This document shows positions 10,555-22,251 of a DNA stretch of 64,000 nucleotides, piece after piece. The notes below the pieces were generated by a model. That model was not told where the DNA came from, made no database searches, and worked only from the letters and a program-made list of their open reading frames with translations. This DNA is from Larix kaempferi. Its lineage: Eukaryota > Streptophyta > Pinopsida > Pinales > Pinaceae. The position numbers and the translations under genes were made by a program. Location of the stretch: NCBI GenBank assembly GCA_027924585.1, contig BSBM01000877.1, positions 3,659,501-3,723,500 of the forward strand, read 5' to 3'. How positions within the stretch are numbered: the stretch's first letter is position 1; each line of letters opens with the position of its first letter.

Positions 10555-13500
10555 TGCACAAGGTGCTTGAGCTAAATCCTTGAAAATATTTTAATTTTTG
10601 GCATCTCGTGCGCTTGGATTGAACATCGCTTTTTGAATGGTGGCCTTTGGTGGGCACAACATGGTGTCAGGAGGAGGATTTTCAATGTGAAGAGGGCCAT
10701 TAGGAGGAGGAATAGAAGGAGGATCTTCCATGGGAGATTTATCTTTTGAAGTCCCATTTTTGTTTGAATTTGGAATAGAAGTACAAGTCTTTGTCCTAGT
10801 AGATAAATTCACAGTCTCGTTACTCATCATGAGGATGTCGCGGTTTGCGGATGTTTCTGGATGAGTGGGATCGTTTGAAGTGCACCCTTGTAGGGAGTTA
10901 TGTGTGACCATTTGCTGTTGTTGAGATGGGAAAGGGTCAGTTAGATCTATCGAGCGGGAAGATCCTTTCACAAATTTGTTAACTTCCTCACGATAAGGAC
11001 AGCCTTTTTTATAGTGGTCTTCTTGGAAAATAAGGTAGGGGAACTTAGATTTCCTTTTGGGTTTGTTATCAGCATTAGTTTATTGTGGTTAATTTGGATT
11101 CCTGCTAAGAAGAATATTTTTTGGATTTCCCTTTATTATTCTTCTTTTTCCCTCCAGATTTTTGTGATGAGGATTGAACCGCGTTCACTTCAGAGGTCTA
11201 AGCGGGGAAGTAGTGTTTTTGGATGCAATCTGGTTTTGAAGTGGAGGAGAAGTGTTTTGTTGTCCACTAGATTTTGCTGCAGGTTGGGCCTTCACAGAAC
11301 GAACTATGCCATAAATAGGAGGTTCAGTAGCGGGCCTGGATGGATCGCTAGTGGGGAGGGGGGAATGAGGGATCAATTCATATAAAGTTTCGAATTGGGA
11401 GTAAACCAAGTCCAGATACTAAGCACGACTAATCGCATGTTCTTCTATAATAGCTCCGTCCATCACAAAATCCCTAGAAATAGGTGGTAGTAATGACTCT
11501 GTGAACCAATTGGCTAATAATTGGTCAAGTATGGGAGCCTTAATCAATCATTGGCGTCTCCTCCACTCATGAATATGATCTGATATGTGAGTGGAAGTGG
11601 ATTGTCGCAACCAAGTTAATAGGTATGTGCCAGTTTCATATCAAATGGGAAGCTAGAAATGTGTCAAAAAATGCATTGCAAGAGAATTTGAATATCAGAA
11701 AGAGCATTGCGACAGCTCAATATACTAGTTAGTTGTTGTTCTGATGAGTGTTCGTTGGAAGTGCCTTAATCATATGGAGTAATCCATCAATGAGTTTGAA
11801 GAAAACCAAAGATGGAATGCCATAACTTGACTTTTTGGGTCTTCCCCAGGTTTTGCATCGAATTTTTAGATATCCGATGGTAGTTTGGCAGGAATAGGTG
11901 GCCAATGTGGTTCATTCCAAATGGGATCGTTTATTAATCTCGAAAACCGGGTAGGTCCAATGTTGCTAGGAAGGGAAGTTGTCTATTAGGTTGAGGGTAC
12001 GAATAGTATTGGTGAGGTGCTAGAATGCCTGTCAAGATCTGCACTGCGAATGGTGGAATATTATACCCATACATATTTCCAATGGGATACTATTGGAATT
12101 TCTATGGGTTAGGGACCATAGGGTTAACCAGTTGTTGGTTAGGAATCATAGGATTTACCAATTGATTTGGAATCGAATTGTACACTGGTTGTTGAAAATG
12201 ATGCTGGGTGGGATTGAATGGTGTATATACAAAGGGTGGTGGGACCCATGTATGGTTCACAAATCCTTGATTGGGTGGTTTAATTGTACCTTGAGTAGGG
12301 GTAGGTGTCTGAAGGGGTGGGTCCCATGGATTGTTTGTTCCTCATTGATTGAGGGGCAGGGTTTGGGGAGGTGGGATCCATTGATTGTTTGAGACGCCAT
12401 GATAAGGTAGCCCAATATTTCGATTAGGGTTAGGGGGGTAAAATTGTTGATATTAGTTTGTGTGCCCCCCAGTAGGGATCTGGTTACTGAATGAAGGTTT
12501 CCCCCTAGTAGGTGGGATTTTTGGTCCCCATGAAGCAGATGGTCCTAACAGAGGAGGTTGGTTATTGGTTCCACTTGGGACACCAATAAAAGATTGTCCT
12601 CCGATAAGTGGGGTTTGTGGTCCCCACGAAACAGATGGTCCTGACAGAGGAGGTTGGTTACTGGTTCCTCTTAGGGCACTGATAAAAGGTTGTACTCCAG
12701 AAATAGTGTAAATTGTGGATGAAGATTGAATTTCAGGCACAACAGGTGTTCTAACAGTGGGAATAGATGGCCTTCCAATGGGAACATTGGAAGAGATTGA
12801 CGATGTAGGTTGGGTGGTTGCATTACTAGTACCGACTTGTGAAGAGGGATGTGCATGAGTTTCAGATGATTCAGGTAACTGAGGGATGTTAATTTATCCT
12901 CTGACTAGAGATGTCCCCTACAGAGTGACCAAGAATTTCACTAGGTAAAAGAAGTGGGGAAGGATGAAGGGGAGTTTCTGGTGTTAATTGCATAGGTACT
13001 GGAAAAGTCAGGAAATCATTGAGGCTTGGCCCAAAGTTGTGTTCCATAATGATGAATATGGATAGAAAAAGTTTCCCATTCTTAAATCATTGGGTACGGG
13101 TTCAGAATAGATCCAATTTGTGGGTGCAGATCATCCTATGAAAAAAATTCCATAAGTAGAGTCATGGGAAGTGGATTGGGCGATTCTTGAGTCACGAAGG
13201 TTCACCACTTCAGATGTGGATGATGATCAATATGGTGAGTTTGAAGACATCATTTCTGCAAATTCACGTCTAAATCTATCTTTCTTCGGGCGTTCATGGG
13301 GTAGAATAACAAGTTATGCTCGTATCGATGCCATGATTTCATGGCCCGTAGGAAGATCGGGAGAAGGCATTCCAAATGTTTTGTTACTAGAAGATCCAAA
13401 TTCGCAGCTAGGGATAACCGAGGTATTAGGAATGGCAGGTGGTGTAGCCACTTGTACTAAAGGTTGGAGAATATTTTCAACTAAGTGAATCGTCGTAGAA

Positions 13501-13885
13501 GGGAAATGGTCGTATTCCTCAATAATCTCAATATATCCTTCAGGGATATCATTTTGTGATGGCATCTATGGAGCTATACTAGTTTCCAGAGTGATAATAA
13601 CTTCCACCTCAACATCAGTTTGTGGTAGGACACTAACCTCAGGCATTATAGTGGTTCCCAATGTTTCACTAACTTCTGGTACTACACTAATTTCTGGTGG
13701 GGTGGGAGTTTTTGATACTGTAGCAACTGGTGGTGTCACACTGATTGATTATAGGACAGTCCCTCAACCATCTGGTCTGCTAGTCACGAGGCTTGGGATG
13801 CGTGAAGGTGGTGGGTGACTGGCTCTAAGCATAGATGGTTCAGGACTCATCCCTTGTTGTCTTTGTGATTTCCTTTGATCTTCCA
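10555..13885 (-). pseudogene. gag of element A, heavily decayed
   Basis: A likely start at 13885 (MEDQRKSQRQQG) is followed by a proline/serine-rich N-terminal part with an internal repeat around NQPPLSGPSVSWGPQ (12453-12740). The Gag core lies at about 11480-11960 and aligns with C and B (LPSDI, then KPGEDPK, then FHLW-SSNSLMD, then ETGTYLL), but carries many stops. A basic/cysteine segment near 11020 (DHYKKGCPYREEV) is the remains of the nucleocapsid finger. Gag forms the particle and binds element RNA. Confidence 0.8.
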
Positions 13886-15937
13886 TGGAGCAGGACTAGG
13901 TGTATATGGGAGAAGTCTCGTTAAAAAAGAACTCAAAAACCCTCATGCAACCGAGCATGCAAAAGGGGAGCTAGAAGAAAAAGGAGGCACACAGGCCAAA
14001 AAAGAAAGCTCTAAAACTTTACTGTGATCGATGCCACGGAAAGTGAGTGATAAAAAAGAGGCCAAAAATCCAACAAGCAACACTAAAAAATAAAAGACCC
14101 CCTATAAGGTATAAGAGAAAGTAGTCATCCTATCTAAGATCCAGAGACCTCAACAGATCGTATCCTCCATTAGGTGATGAAAAACAAGTTGGACAATATG
14201 AAGTGAGAGACTAGTATATATGAAAGGATGTCCCTCTACCAAAAGGGATCCTGAGTAAAAGAGCCCTAGAAATATGAGTAAAAGAGCCCTAGAAATATGG
14301 TCCCTAGGATACCTCATTCATGACATGTTCGGGAAGGTTTACTGGAGCTTTTTCCTTTTGTCCCTTGTACAACCATTATGGTAGCCAAATAATACAACAC
14401 AATGGATTGATATCCTTAGGCACTAAGTGGAGTGCGGTATTCCACAAAGTCCATCCGGAACCAGTCCTCGCTGCTTACCCCCATGGAACAAGAGTCCCCC
14501 CAACAAATTAGTGTATAACCGTGTCAAAAAATACAAGAGGATTTTAGTACCTTAAGAGAAAACAACTATGTCTTAGATGTAAAACAACAGGGAGGGATTA
14601 TTTGGATTCCTATCCCCGATGTCCTACCTAACTACACAGTTCTTTTATGTCCTCAAGTGAGGTTAATGTGTGTTTAGTTAGGGTATTAATTTTAAAGGAT
14701 TGTTGTTTTAATCAAAGGTAGCCGAAGTGCAACTTGGTGGTGTTAAGACTCTACTCAAATCATGCATATATGGATGAATCTGTGCAAATATTTTCCTTTC
14801 GATGAACTTCTAGCTACAAAGTGAGAGAGTTATTTTCCGTTCCCAAATGAAAGAGACACAAAATGCAACTTTTTGAGAGAGAAAAATATTCGCTTTTTGT
14901 CTTTTCTTTTCAATTTTATATGCCAAATCAAAATATGAAATACTCTTTCACAAAAACCATATCCAAAAACAAATTGAAAGACGAACTTTTTTGTTTTCTT
15001 CTCTACTTCAAATGAGTTTAAAAATGACAAGTAAATGGAAAAAGTGTTCTATAATTGCAAAAAAATATTTTAATCATTATGTGAAGAGGAAAAAGAGGTT
15101 TTGAAAAGAGTTCCAAGCAAATTTCAATAATTCGAAACATCCATAGATTCTTCTCAAAGTAAAAAATCTCCAATAATCTTCTTCAAGGATGCAAATGAGT
15201 GTGCAATAATTTCCTTGATTTTAACAAAATGATCACTTTTTCAATGTAAAACTAATGAATCCAAGTAAAATATCTATTACTCTTGTCACTTCAACTCAAA
15301 AAATCCAAACCATAACTGAAAGAATCAAGCAAACTTAGCAAGCTTTTAGACCTTTAAACTAGGAGCAAAAGAGTTTGTGAGTTATCACACCAAATTTGAA
15401 AAAGAAGGTGATGAGAATGGTAGAGGGGGCTATGACAATCCTCCAATCTTCAAAATGCCAATAAATTTCGCAAATTCACTTCTACAAACCAAGCGAGGGC
15501 TAAAAAGCAAACCCAAAGATGTGAAAATCAAAATGGGATCACACATATCAGATCAAAATTAGAGGGCTAAGATCAAGCCAAAAACCAAAAGCAAATATCA
15601 ATCAAGAAAAAAATAAGTTTCAGAGTGAACTATAGGGAATTTTCGCTCCCTGGAAGACCGCCTAGGCATGAAATTAAGGGATTTTCGCGCTCTAGTCTAC
15701 TGTGGAGGCACGAAAATTCAAGTATTTTTGCTATGTGGTACACAGGAGGGGCACGAAAATTCACTGTAGAGAGGCAAGGGCGAAGGTTTGAGATGGAAAT
15801 TGTCAACTTTTGAAGTTTTAAGACTTAGAGAGCCCAATAATGAAGATCGGGATGACAAACAAAGATAAAAAATTGAATAGTTGCAGAGGTAGGAGATCAA
15901 ATCTTAGAGATTTGATGGCAAATTAAACCTGGGATTT
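13886..15937 (-). other. 5' leader of element A
   Basis: About 2 kb between primer-binding site and gag, without a coding frame I support. It includes short repeats of the GGCACGAAAATTC type at 15640-15770 that also occur in the A LTR and in the A 3' region. There is also a small direct duplication GTAAAAGAGCCCTAGAAATA near 14255-14298. Confidence 0.6.
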
Positions 15938-15961
15938 CCCCAGTGGAGACACCAATTTCTG
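15938..15961 (-). other. Primer-binding site of element A
   Basis: Immediately inside the 5' LTR the minus strand reads TTGGTGTCTCCACTGGGG after a 6-base spacer. The B element has a related TTTGGCGACCATACTGGGG. The layout fits a tRNA primer site. I did not identify the tRNA. Confidence 0.65.
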
Positions 15962-16436
15962 TGTTAGATAATTCGTCCTACGGATAGTTAAACCCACTCA
16001 TATATTAAACTAAGTCTCTAAAAGTTTAATCTAAGGCATAAACAAAACAAATGGTTATTTATTATCCTAGATCTAACACAATACATAGATAATCAAGCAT
16101 CAGGAGGAAAGGAAACTATGAGATTTACCTCTAGTTCATTGGTTGTCCTAGCTCCAACTTCAAATTTGATCTCCAAAGGTTGAACCTATTTGAGCAAGAC
16201 AAAAGAAAAAAACCTCCAAGCAATAGATGTATTGGTTCCAGATTTAATCTATAATAACATATCATGCATCAAAAGATAAGAGACAAGATATGGGAGAATA
16301 AGCCAAGTTATATTTATGAAAGATAGAGAAGATAATTACAATGTTACCCCTTGATGTCCAAGATGATAGCACCTCCTTCCAAGATTCTCCTTTGCTACCT
16401 CTACAAGACTCCTAAGATCATAATTTTGATGCCTCC
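15962..16436 (-). repeat. 5' LTR of element A, part 1 (interrupted by B)
   Basis: Matches 2736-3210 with scattered substitutions. It is cut at CCTCC (16432-16436), where element B begins with TGTTTATC. The LTR resumes at 42460. The two parts together are about 1,014 bases, against 1,010 for the other LTR. Confidence 0.9.
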
Positions 16437-17327
16437 TGTTTATCGGACAATCCACTCGAGCAAACACAAGCCGGATCTCCCTAGCTCAATGCGAGTCTAG
16501 AACAAATAAGACAGGATACAAATGCATTTCCTAGATCTACTTAAGGATCGAGTACTAGATGTCTTACCTTTCACTTCGCTATCCTTTCTCTTGAATGTTG
16601 CTCCACGCCTCACAGTCGTCAGATCCAAGCTGCAAGACCTGTCAAGACAAGAAACAAGTAAAGGGCATCTATACAATAAGAGATCTAAGTGAACAGTTAA
16701 GCAGGTAAACTACTCAATATCATTACACACATGAACAATATTAGTGGAAATAATTTGTATTACTGTAAAAATAGGGAAGTACATAGCAGAGATATAGAAC
16801 TACAACCGAGGCTTAACGCTGCATCCCTTCTCCAACAAAGCCATTTGCCATTTCCCCTTAAGGAAGCTTGAGTCTCTCAAGGATGAGTAGGGATCTCTCA
16901 AGAGTGATTTCACCAGCATGTAGACACCATAGACTTCCTCCCTTTGGAGAGGGGTAGAGCTTCTCTTATATAGGACTAAGTGGATAGGGTATGGCTAGGA
17001 TAGGTTGAGATATGGTAGGAGAGAGATAGGGGATCCTCCCAAGGTTTTAGGAATTGAGTACCAACTCCCCTAGAGGTAAGGGATAAGGCCCCAAGTTAGC
17101 AAGTTTCGAGAAGAAACTCGAAGAAGCTATTTTTTCCCATTAACTGACTTCATCGCACCCTGAAATGAAGCAAGCTGCGACGTCACATGTTTCATGAGTG
17201 CAACCTGCGACGACCTCTCAAAACCTGGTACAACTGGGTACAAATCCTCCCAGGTTAATTACTCAGTCAAGATATCTTCAGGGGTGTATACACTGAATCT
17301 CATGATGGGTAGAGTTTGGGTGTAACA
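16437..17327 (-). repeat. 3' LTR of element B (left copy)
   Basis: 891 bases, plus-strand ends TGTTTATC...TGTAACA, matching 41555-42454. Over the first ~190 bases I count about 12 differences. A minus-strand TATA motif is at 16965-16973 (CTATATAAG). The stretch 17150-17215 holds several TGCGACG-type motifs that recur in the B leader and 3' region. Confidence 0.93.
16965..16973 (-). promoter_or_regulatory. TATA box in LTR of B
   Basis: Minus strand CTATATAAG, also present at 42092-42100 in the other LTR. It is placed to drive the element transcript. Confidence 0.6.
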
Positions 17328-17346
17328 AAATGCCCCCCAAAGCATG
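17328..17346 (-). other. Polypurine tract of element B
   Basis: Minus-strand CTTTGGGGGGCATTT abuts the LTR start TGTTACACCC, the expected site for plus-strand DNA priming. Confidence 0.75.
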
Positions 17347-19330
17347 AAGTTGTTGAAGATAGACAGGTGAAGTGCTTTGATAGAAGAAATGGATACAGAC
17401 TTGTCGAACGAAGGACACTGCTGCAGTACAACTGACTCTAAATTGACAATATCATATGAAGTACAACATGGCTGCCGACCAATACAATGTAGATCCATGG
17501 TAGTAATGACCGACTGAACACAATCATAGCTACTATACACAAGTGTAGATCCATGATGAGATGATAACATAGCCACGACCAATACAAATGTGGATCTGTG
17601 TGATATAACTCAATACAGACTCCATCGCAACCTGGGTAAAACATGACTTCCAAGGGTCTTCAAGCTAAACCCGCAATGATACGAATCTATCCATGTGATT
17701 ACAAATGTCTTGATGTCAAACATGGCAGAAACCACTTGATTACCGGCCATTGATGTAAACCATTAACAAGCGCAAGGGAGATCCCCATTGATGTCAATGA
17801 TTCCCAAGGTGTCACATTACATATCATCGAGCGTGAATAAATGAGTTGAAGTCGAACGCAAGATGAAATATTTCAATCAAGAGTCAATGATGTAAACTCA
17901 TGTTGAAAGCGAGGTAACCTGCCATTGAGGCATGCATGGCCAAGGTACTTGATTGGTTTCTATATTCAATACTTGGATGATGGGTTGAAGTCGACAAGGA
18001 TGAATCCATCGAAGGAGGGCCATGATGAATCCCCCATCAATCGACATGAAACACGACAAAAATGTATAGAGTATATCGGATGGTACAGTAATATGCAAGA
18101 CTGACTCAGAGGAGACCGACATGATGGCGGGTGTACTGACTGCAGATGATAAATGATGGACATATTCTTGAACATGGGTATGGCATGACTTGGCAGTATT
18201 GACATGACAAGTGCGACACAAATTCATAAGGCGACTGATGATGGAAGCTTTCTTTGAATGATTCAAAGAGGTAACAAGACTCAGGAAATAAGTGGGACTC
18301 GAGGACAAACAGATGATCCAAGTGCTATATGCAAATGCAGATGAGTGCCATGTTCAAGAACGACTACATATTGCCACTAACAAGGTACGTAACACAAAAG
18401 CTTTCCTTTTTCTCCATCATGAACGATGAGTGCCTCATGTGTTTTTTACGAGCTTGATGAGGGTATCCAGATGCTCAATATAGCTCATCTCATAGATGAG
18501 TCCAATCCCAAATATTTTTCGAACCTGGGATAGGAGGGGTTCGTCCCATGGTGGGGCCTTCAATGTAAGAGTTTAATGAGTCCATAGAAGGTAAACTCGG
18601 TCGTCATTTCATGTTTAGAGAGTTTGAAAAGATCTAAAGAAGACTCCAATGGTCCTTTTTCGTAAAGTTAGCCTCATCACCCGAAAAAAGGGTAAAACAA
18701 CGCAGGAGAGGACTCTTCCAGTCATGATTGGCTAGAGTATACCTTTTTCATAACTAGTGCCCCCTGGTCCGAAAAAGGGGTAAACTATCACCAGGAAGAC
18801 AACCATTCAAATTCTTTTACAAGCGTGAACGCGACAAGTTCGCTTGGAAATCTTTTCATATTTTGAGAGCCTGAAAAGGGCTTAAAGGTAGACTCTGGGG
18901 GGTTCCTTTTCCGTAGGAGTTTAACGATTCCGAAAAAGTGATAAATCGTAACTCGATAATGTATTCTAATAGTTTCAAGAGCACGAGAAAGAACAAAGAG
19001 TAAGCTCATTAATTGCAATCTATGAAAAAATGGGTAAATGACAAAAACTCACAAGGGGTGTTCATACCTTAAATGACCGTTCCAAAATGAAAATGGCGTA
19101 GAAAGGCACTTCACAACTCCTGCACACTTAGAAACTAGGTCAGATAGTCAACCGAACGTTCAAATACAATAAAACTGATCCAAACTATAGCAAATAGCAT
19201 AACGACATCAAATATTTGAAAAAGGAATATTCCATTTTGTTTTATAAATAGAAATAAAAACCAAATATAGTCACCATTGTTCTATTTGCCAAATTTGGGA
19301 GGAATAGTGCCATTTGCTGCCAGATATTCA
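17347..19330 (-). other. 3' non-coding region of element B
   Basis: Non-coding, with one unit of the repeat that is doubled in A (about 17485-17600), then the stem-loop trio at 18654-18940. It leads into the antisense passenger gene. Minus-strand frames here (such as 17898-18308) lack motifs and are judged chance. Confidence 0.6.
18654..18940 (-). other. Three phased stem-loops, element B copy
   Basis: The left arms CCTTTTTCG, CCTTTTTCA and CCTTTTCCG pair with CCGAAAAAAGGG, CCGAAAAAGGGG and CCGAAAAAGTG at 18654-18692, 18741-18780 and 18905-18940. Spacing is 88 and 163 bases, against 87/156 in A and 86/162 in C. Flanking words such as GGCTAGAGTATACC and CTAAAGAAGACTCC are also shared. The conserved placement argues for a function in the element RNA. 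The function itself is not known to me. Confidence 0.7.
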
Positions 19331-19708
19331 CTTGTCGATTCCAGGAGCTACGATCAGCCATTTCACCTGCCATCAGGAATAGGTAACCCTAAACTTCAGC
19401 CAGCAAAATCGTAGTCGTTTACAATTTTGATTTTCAGTCATTTTTTTGGGCTTTGGCTTGATTTGGGAAGGGCCATTGCGCCCTCGGCTCGTCGCAATTG
19501 GCCCTTTCAGGAACTGCGATGAGACCGAGTCGTCGCAAATGGAATATACATGGACTGCGACGATGTCACCTTGTTTGCAAAAATGGGGTGCGACGACTGC
19601 GACATCCATCCCCAAACTCAAACAAAACTCAAAAGAAACACTTCCAATGGGTGAAGCAAGTCCTAACATTGTTAAAAACTTCCTATTGATAGGTTCTAAG
19701 CATCCAAA

Positions 19709-20965
19709 ATGGTTTCGGAATGGTTGGAAAGGGAACATGAATTAGATGATGAACAAGATGCAAATGATCCACATTGTGTGGAAGCTTTGAGAAACTGTGG
19801 GCTTCTCAAGTTCTTCCGCATTCAGGGGATGAGATCCCAACTTCCACTACTAAACCCTATGCTCCAATGTTGGGATGCGACCCAGTAGTACTTCTTGATT
19901 GGTGAGCATGAGCTTCAAATAGATGTCGAGGAAATCCATTTTCGGACTAGTTTGTCCCGAAGGGGGGACAATGTGACACTCACTGGATCACGTGGGAGTG
20001 ATCGAACCATGGAAGATTTGATCCGACATCATTGTGGTCCCAACTCCCATGCATCTAGTGGGAATATTTGCATTAAAGATGTATGGGAGCACCCATTGTG
20101 GGCCATTTTATTCACCATTACGAGGATGGTGGGGAGTCAAGCTCCTCACCTAGCCGCCAGAGCGTAGATGCTTTATGTAGAGGACTGTTTGTCTCCAAAG
20201 ATATTCAACTGGTGCGAGGGGTCCTCGCAAATGTCCGAGCTAAGCTGACAAAGTGTTGGCGGGGAGAGCTCAAATAGTTCGGCTATGGTTCTATAGTGAT
20301 CTCGTTCTTGCTGGAATGGGTTCCCCTTTTGCGTCCTCGGGTACCACTAGAGGATAGGGACCTCAGAGATCCACACATGGCCAAGTGGACCGATGTGATG
20401 GCTCGGCATGGTGGGGGTCCTATCATCGGATTCCCTCATGAGTTCTTCACTTGGATAGTAGGCCAGTTACTGATGGTGGAGGACTTTCCATATAGCGGCA
20501 CAGACTTCACAGATGACCCATACTTGTCGCTGCCTAAGGGAGCAGCATGGGGAGACCTAGGTAAGAATAAACGACCCTTGAACTTTTTAAGTTTTGTGCA
20601 TTTATGATTTTTTTGATATAGTGCTGACAGGTGAACAACATGTGTGTGTAGATGTGGGGCCTATATGACCAATCGGGACCTCTCTTCTGGCTAGGAGAGA
20701 GAGAGGAGAGGGAGCGATGGTGGATCCAGTTGTGCATGCTACCATCGTGGAGATGGACAGAGTCTACGCCAACCTAAGTGGGTTGACACTAACTGTTCCT
20801 GAGCCGACGACAGATGAGGTGTCGCGGCCCATGCAAGTGCACATGGTTGGAGCGACTACGCGCTTCAATGCACTGCTTCGCAAAATTGCAAGAGCAGTGG
20901 ACTGTTTCCAGACTCAGCTAGCTAGGGCTGCTAGACCACCTAGGGTTGTACGGGCCAGGCGATAG
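19709..20965 (+). pseudogene. Antisense passenger gene in element B, plant-mobile-domain-like, with candidate intron
   Basis: On the strand opposite to B, the frame from 19709 reads through with one stop (19886) to 20164. It then continues in a second frame (stop at about 20275) to an AG|GTAAGA donor at 20561. Features seen: a leucine-rich N-terminal helix region, FLIGEHELQIDVEEI, then SLSRRGDNVTLTG, a conserved-looking AILFTITRMVGS helix, and later EWVPLLRPRVP and HEFFTWIVGQLL. The pattern 'F-x-GE-x-L-x-hydrophobic-D-V-E-E-I ... LSRRG-x-x-V-x-L-x-G' resembles the start of the plant mobile domain (PMD, PF10536), which is known from plant TEs. This is an inference. A second exon, broken by a frameshift, runs to 20965 and ends in an Arg-rich tail. 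It lies between the second RNase H and the stem-loops of B. Confidence 0.6.
20561..20649 (+). other. Candidate intron of the passenger gene
   Basis: Donor CCTAG|GTAAGAATAA and a T-rich stretch (TGATTTTTTTGATATAG) lead to an acceptor TGTGTGTAG|ATG at 20649; an earlier alternative acceptor is near 20620-20630. These signals are on the plus strand, so they cannot be spliced from the minus-strand element RNA and would survive retrotransposition. The reading frame across the junction is off by one in this copy. Confidence 0.45.
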
Positions 20966-21328
20966 GCCACATGTTGTCATTGTGTGTGTACTGAGAGCTT
21001 AGAGGCCTCAGATTTTGTACTATTGAAAGCTGCAAAGCTTCAGATTTTGTAGAGACTTACTGAAATCTATTGGGCTTCATATTTTTGTATCAGCACTACC
21101 TTTTTGAGATTATATATATATACAGACAGTCTGACGATTTATACATTATGTGTTTCAAAAAATAATGATGTGATCTTGTTTATATGCTTGCTTCTATACT
21201 GTGCATTATTTACATGTTCTGAATGCTTTTACATGTTATGAGTATCATGTGTGTGCGATGTACCAATCTAGAATGAAGTTGGCCATCGAGTCAGCAACTG
21301 TGTTTAAATCTCGTGGAATGTGCAGGTA
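20966..21328 (+). other. 3' flank of passenger gene
   Basis: Downstream of the last stop the sequence is T/G-rich with two CTTCAGATTTTGTA-like words near 21007 and 21038, then a TATATATATATA run. This composition fits a plant 3' UTR and poly(A) region for the plus-strand gene. No coding frame is seen. Confidence 0.35.
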
Positions 21329-21658
21329 TTAAATGGTTTCAAACGACCTTTCCAAGAGATGAAACCATCTAAAGAGATGGATTAGAGTAGGATCACAGAT
21401 AGTGTAAACCCGGTTAAGATGGGAAACCATCAGTTGAGAATCCATGTGGATGACAATGTGGTTCATACCCAAGGAAATTGCATCGATTAAGGTTCCAACT
21501 ACCGACAGATACTCTGCGGCATTATTGGTTGCGAATCCAAGGCAACTTCCTCCTGAACTGATGAGCTCACCTGTTGCGGAATACAGTACCCAGGCTGCCG
21601 AGGCAAGGTTACGGGTATGCTGGTTGGCGCTGTTCGCGAATCCATAACACATTGCCAT
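21329..21658 (-). CDS. Second (archaeal-type) RNase H of element B
   Basis: A 109-residue open frame, more complete than the copy in A. In order: ANQHTRNLASAAWVLYS, ELISSGG, ATNNAAEY (acidic residue), HIVIHMDSQLMV (strand-4 Asp) and LFRWFHLLERSF. It lies downstream of integrase and is preceded directly by CTGCGTGTGTAG, so a splice acceptor or leaky downstream start are both possible. It ends earlier than full-length RNase H domains, so the last catalytic Asp may be missing. It would degrade RNA in RNA-DNA hybrids during reverse transcription. Confidence 0.75.
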   Translation of the reverse strand: MAMCYGFANSANQHTRNLASAAWVLYSATGELISSGGSCLGFATNNAAEYLSVVGTLIDAISLGMNHIVIHMDSQLMVSHLNRVYTICDPTLIHLFRWFHLLERSFETI

Positions 21659-21799
21659 CTACACACGCAGATAGAACATGGTATGAGAATCGAAAACAAG
21701 ATCTAAAGACACTCAAAAACAAGTGCGTCACACCACACAAAAACACACAAGCATGCCATGTACAATATATACAAGAAAATATATGCATGAGAGGGTCAG

Positions 21800-22251
21800 G
21801 CATAGTACCTCTTCAGGTAAATCCCATTACGGGGTTCACCCAAAGATATTTCGTCATAATATTCAAGCTATTATGCCAGTTGGACTTGTGCATACCTACC
21901 ATCCGTTGGACCATAGTTTTCAAGACCTTTTTAATGGCCTCGACCTGTCCATTGGACTACGGGTAGTAAGGTGTTGAGTTTTTAATGTCGAAAACCCAAT
22001 CTATCGCTCAGTTCATCAACCATATGGTTCTGAACGTGAGAACCGTGATCGGTAACTATATCCTGAGGAACTCCAAACCACACTATTACATGATTGAACA
22101 TGAAGAGTGCGGTGTTCTGCCGTCGTTTTGGTATGTAGTCATTGCCTCGGCCCACTTTATGAAGTAAGCCACAGCTACGATGATGTAACTATGCCCCCCG
22201 GATGAGGTAGGATTACAATGCATAAAATCAATGCCCCATTTTGCAAAGGGG
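21800..22251 (-). pseudogene. Integrase of element B, downstream part
   Basis: On the minus strand, from the C insertion site: KWGIDFMHC with the first catalytic Asp intact, then the GGHSYIIVAV strand, the region around the second Asp (ITDHGSH-like) and the start of the C-terminal half. A deletion then joins directly to the last residues (EPRNGIYLKRYYA). Most of the segment that carries the third acidic residue is therefore missing. The upstream part of the same gene is at 32724-33100, beyond element C. Confidence 0.8.
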
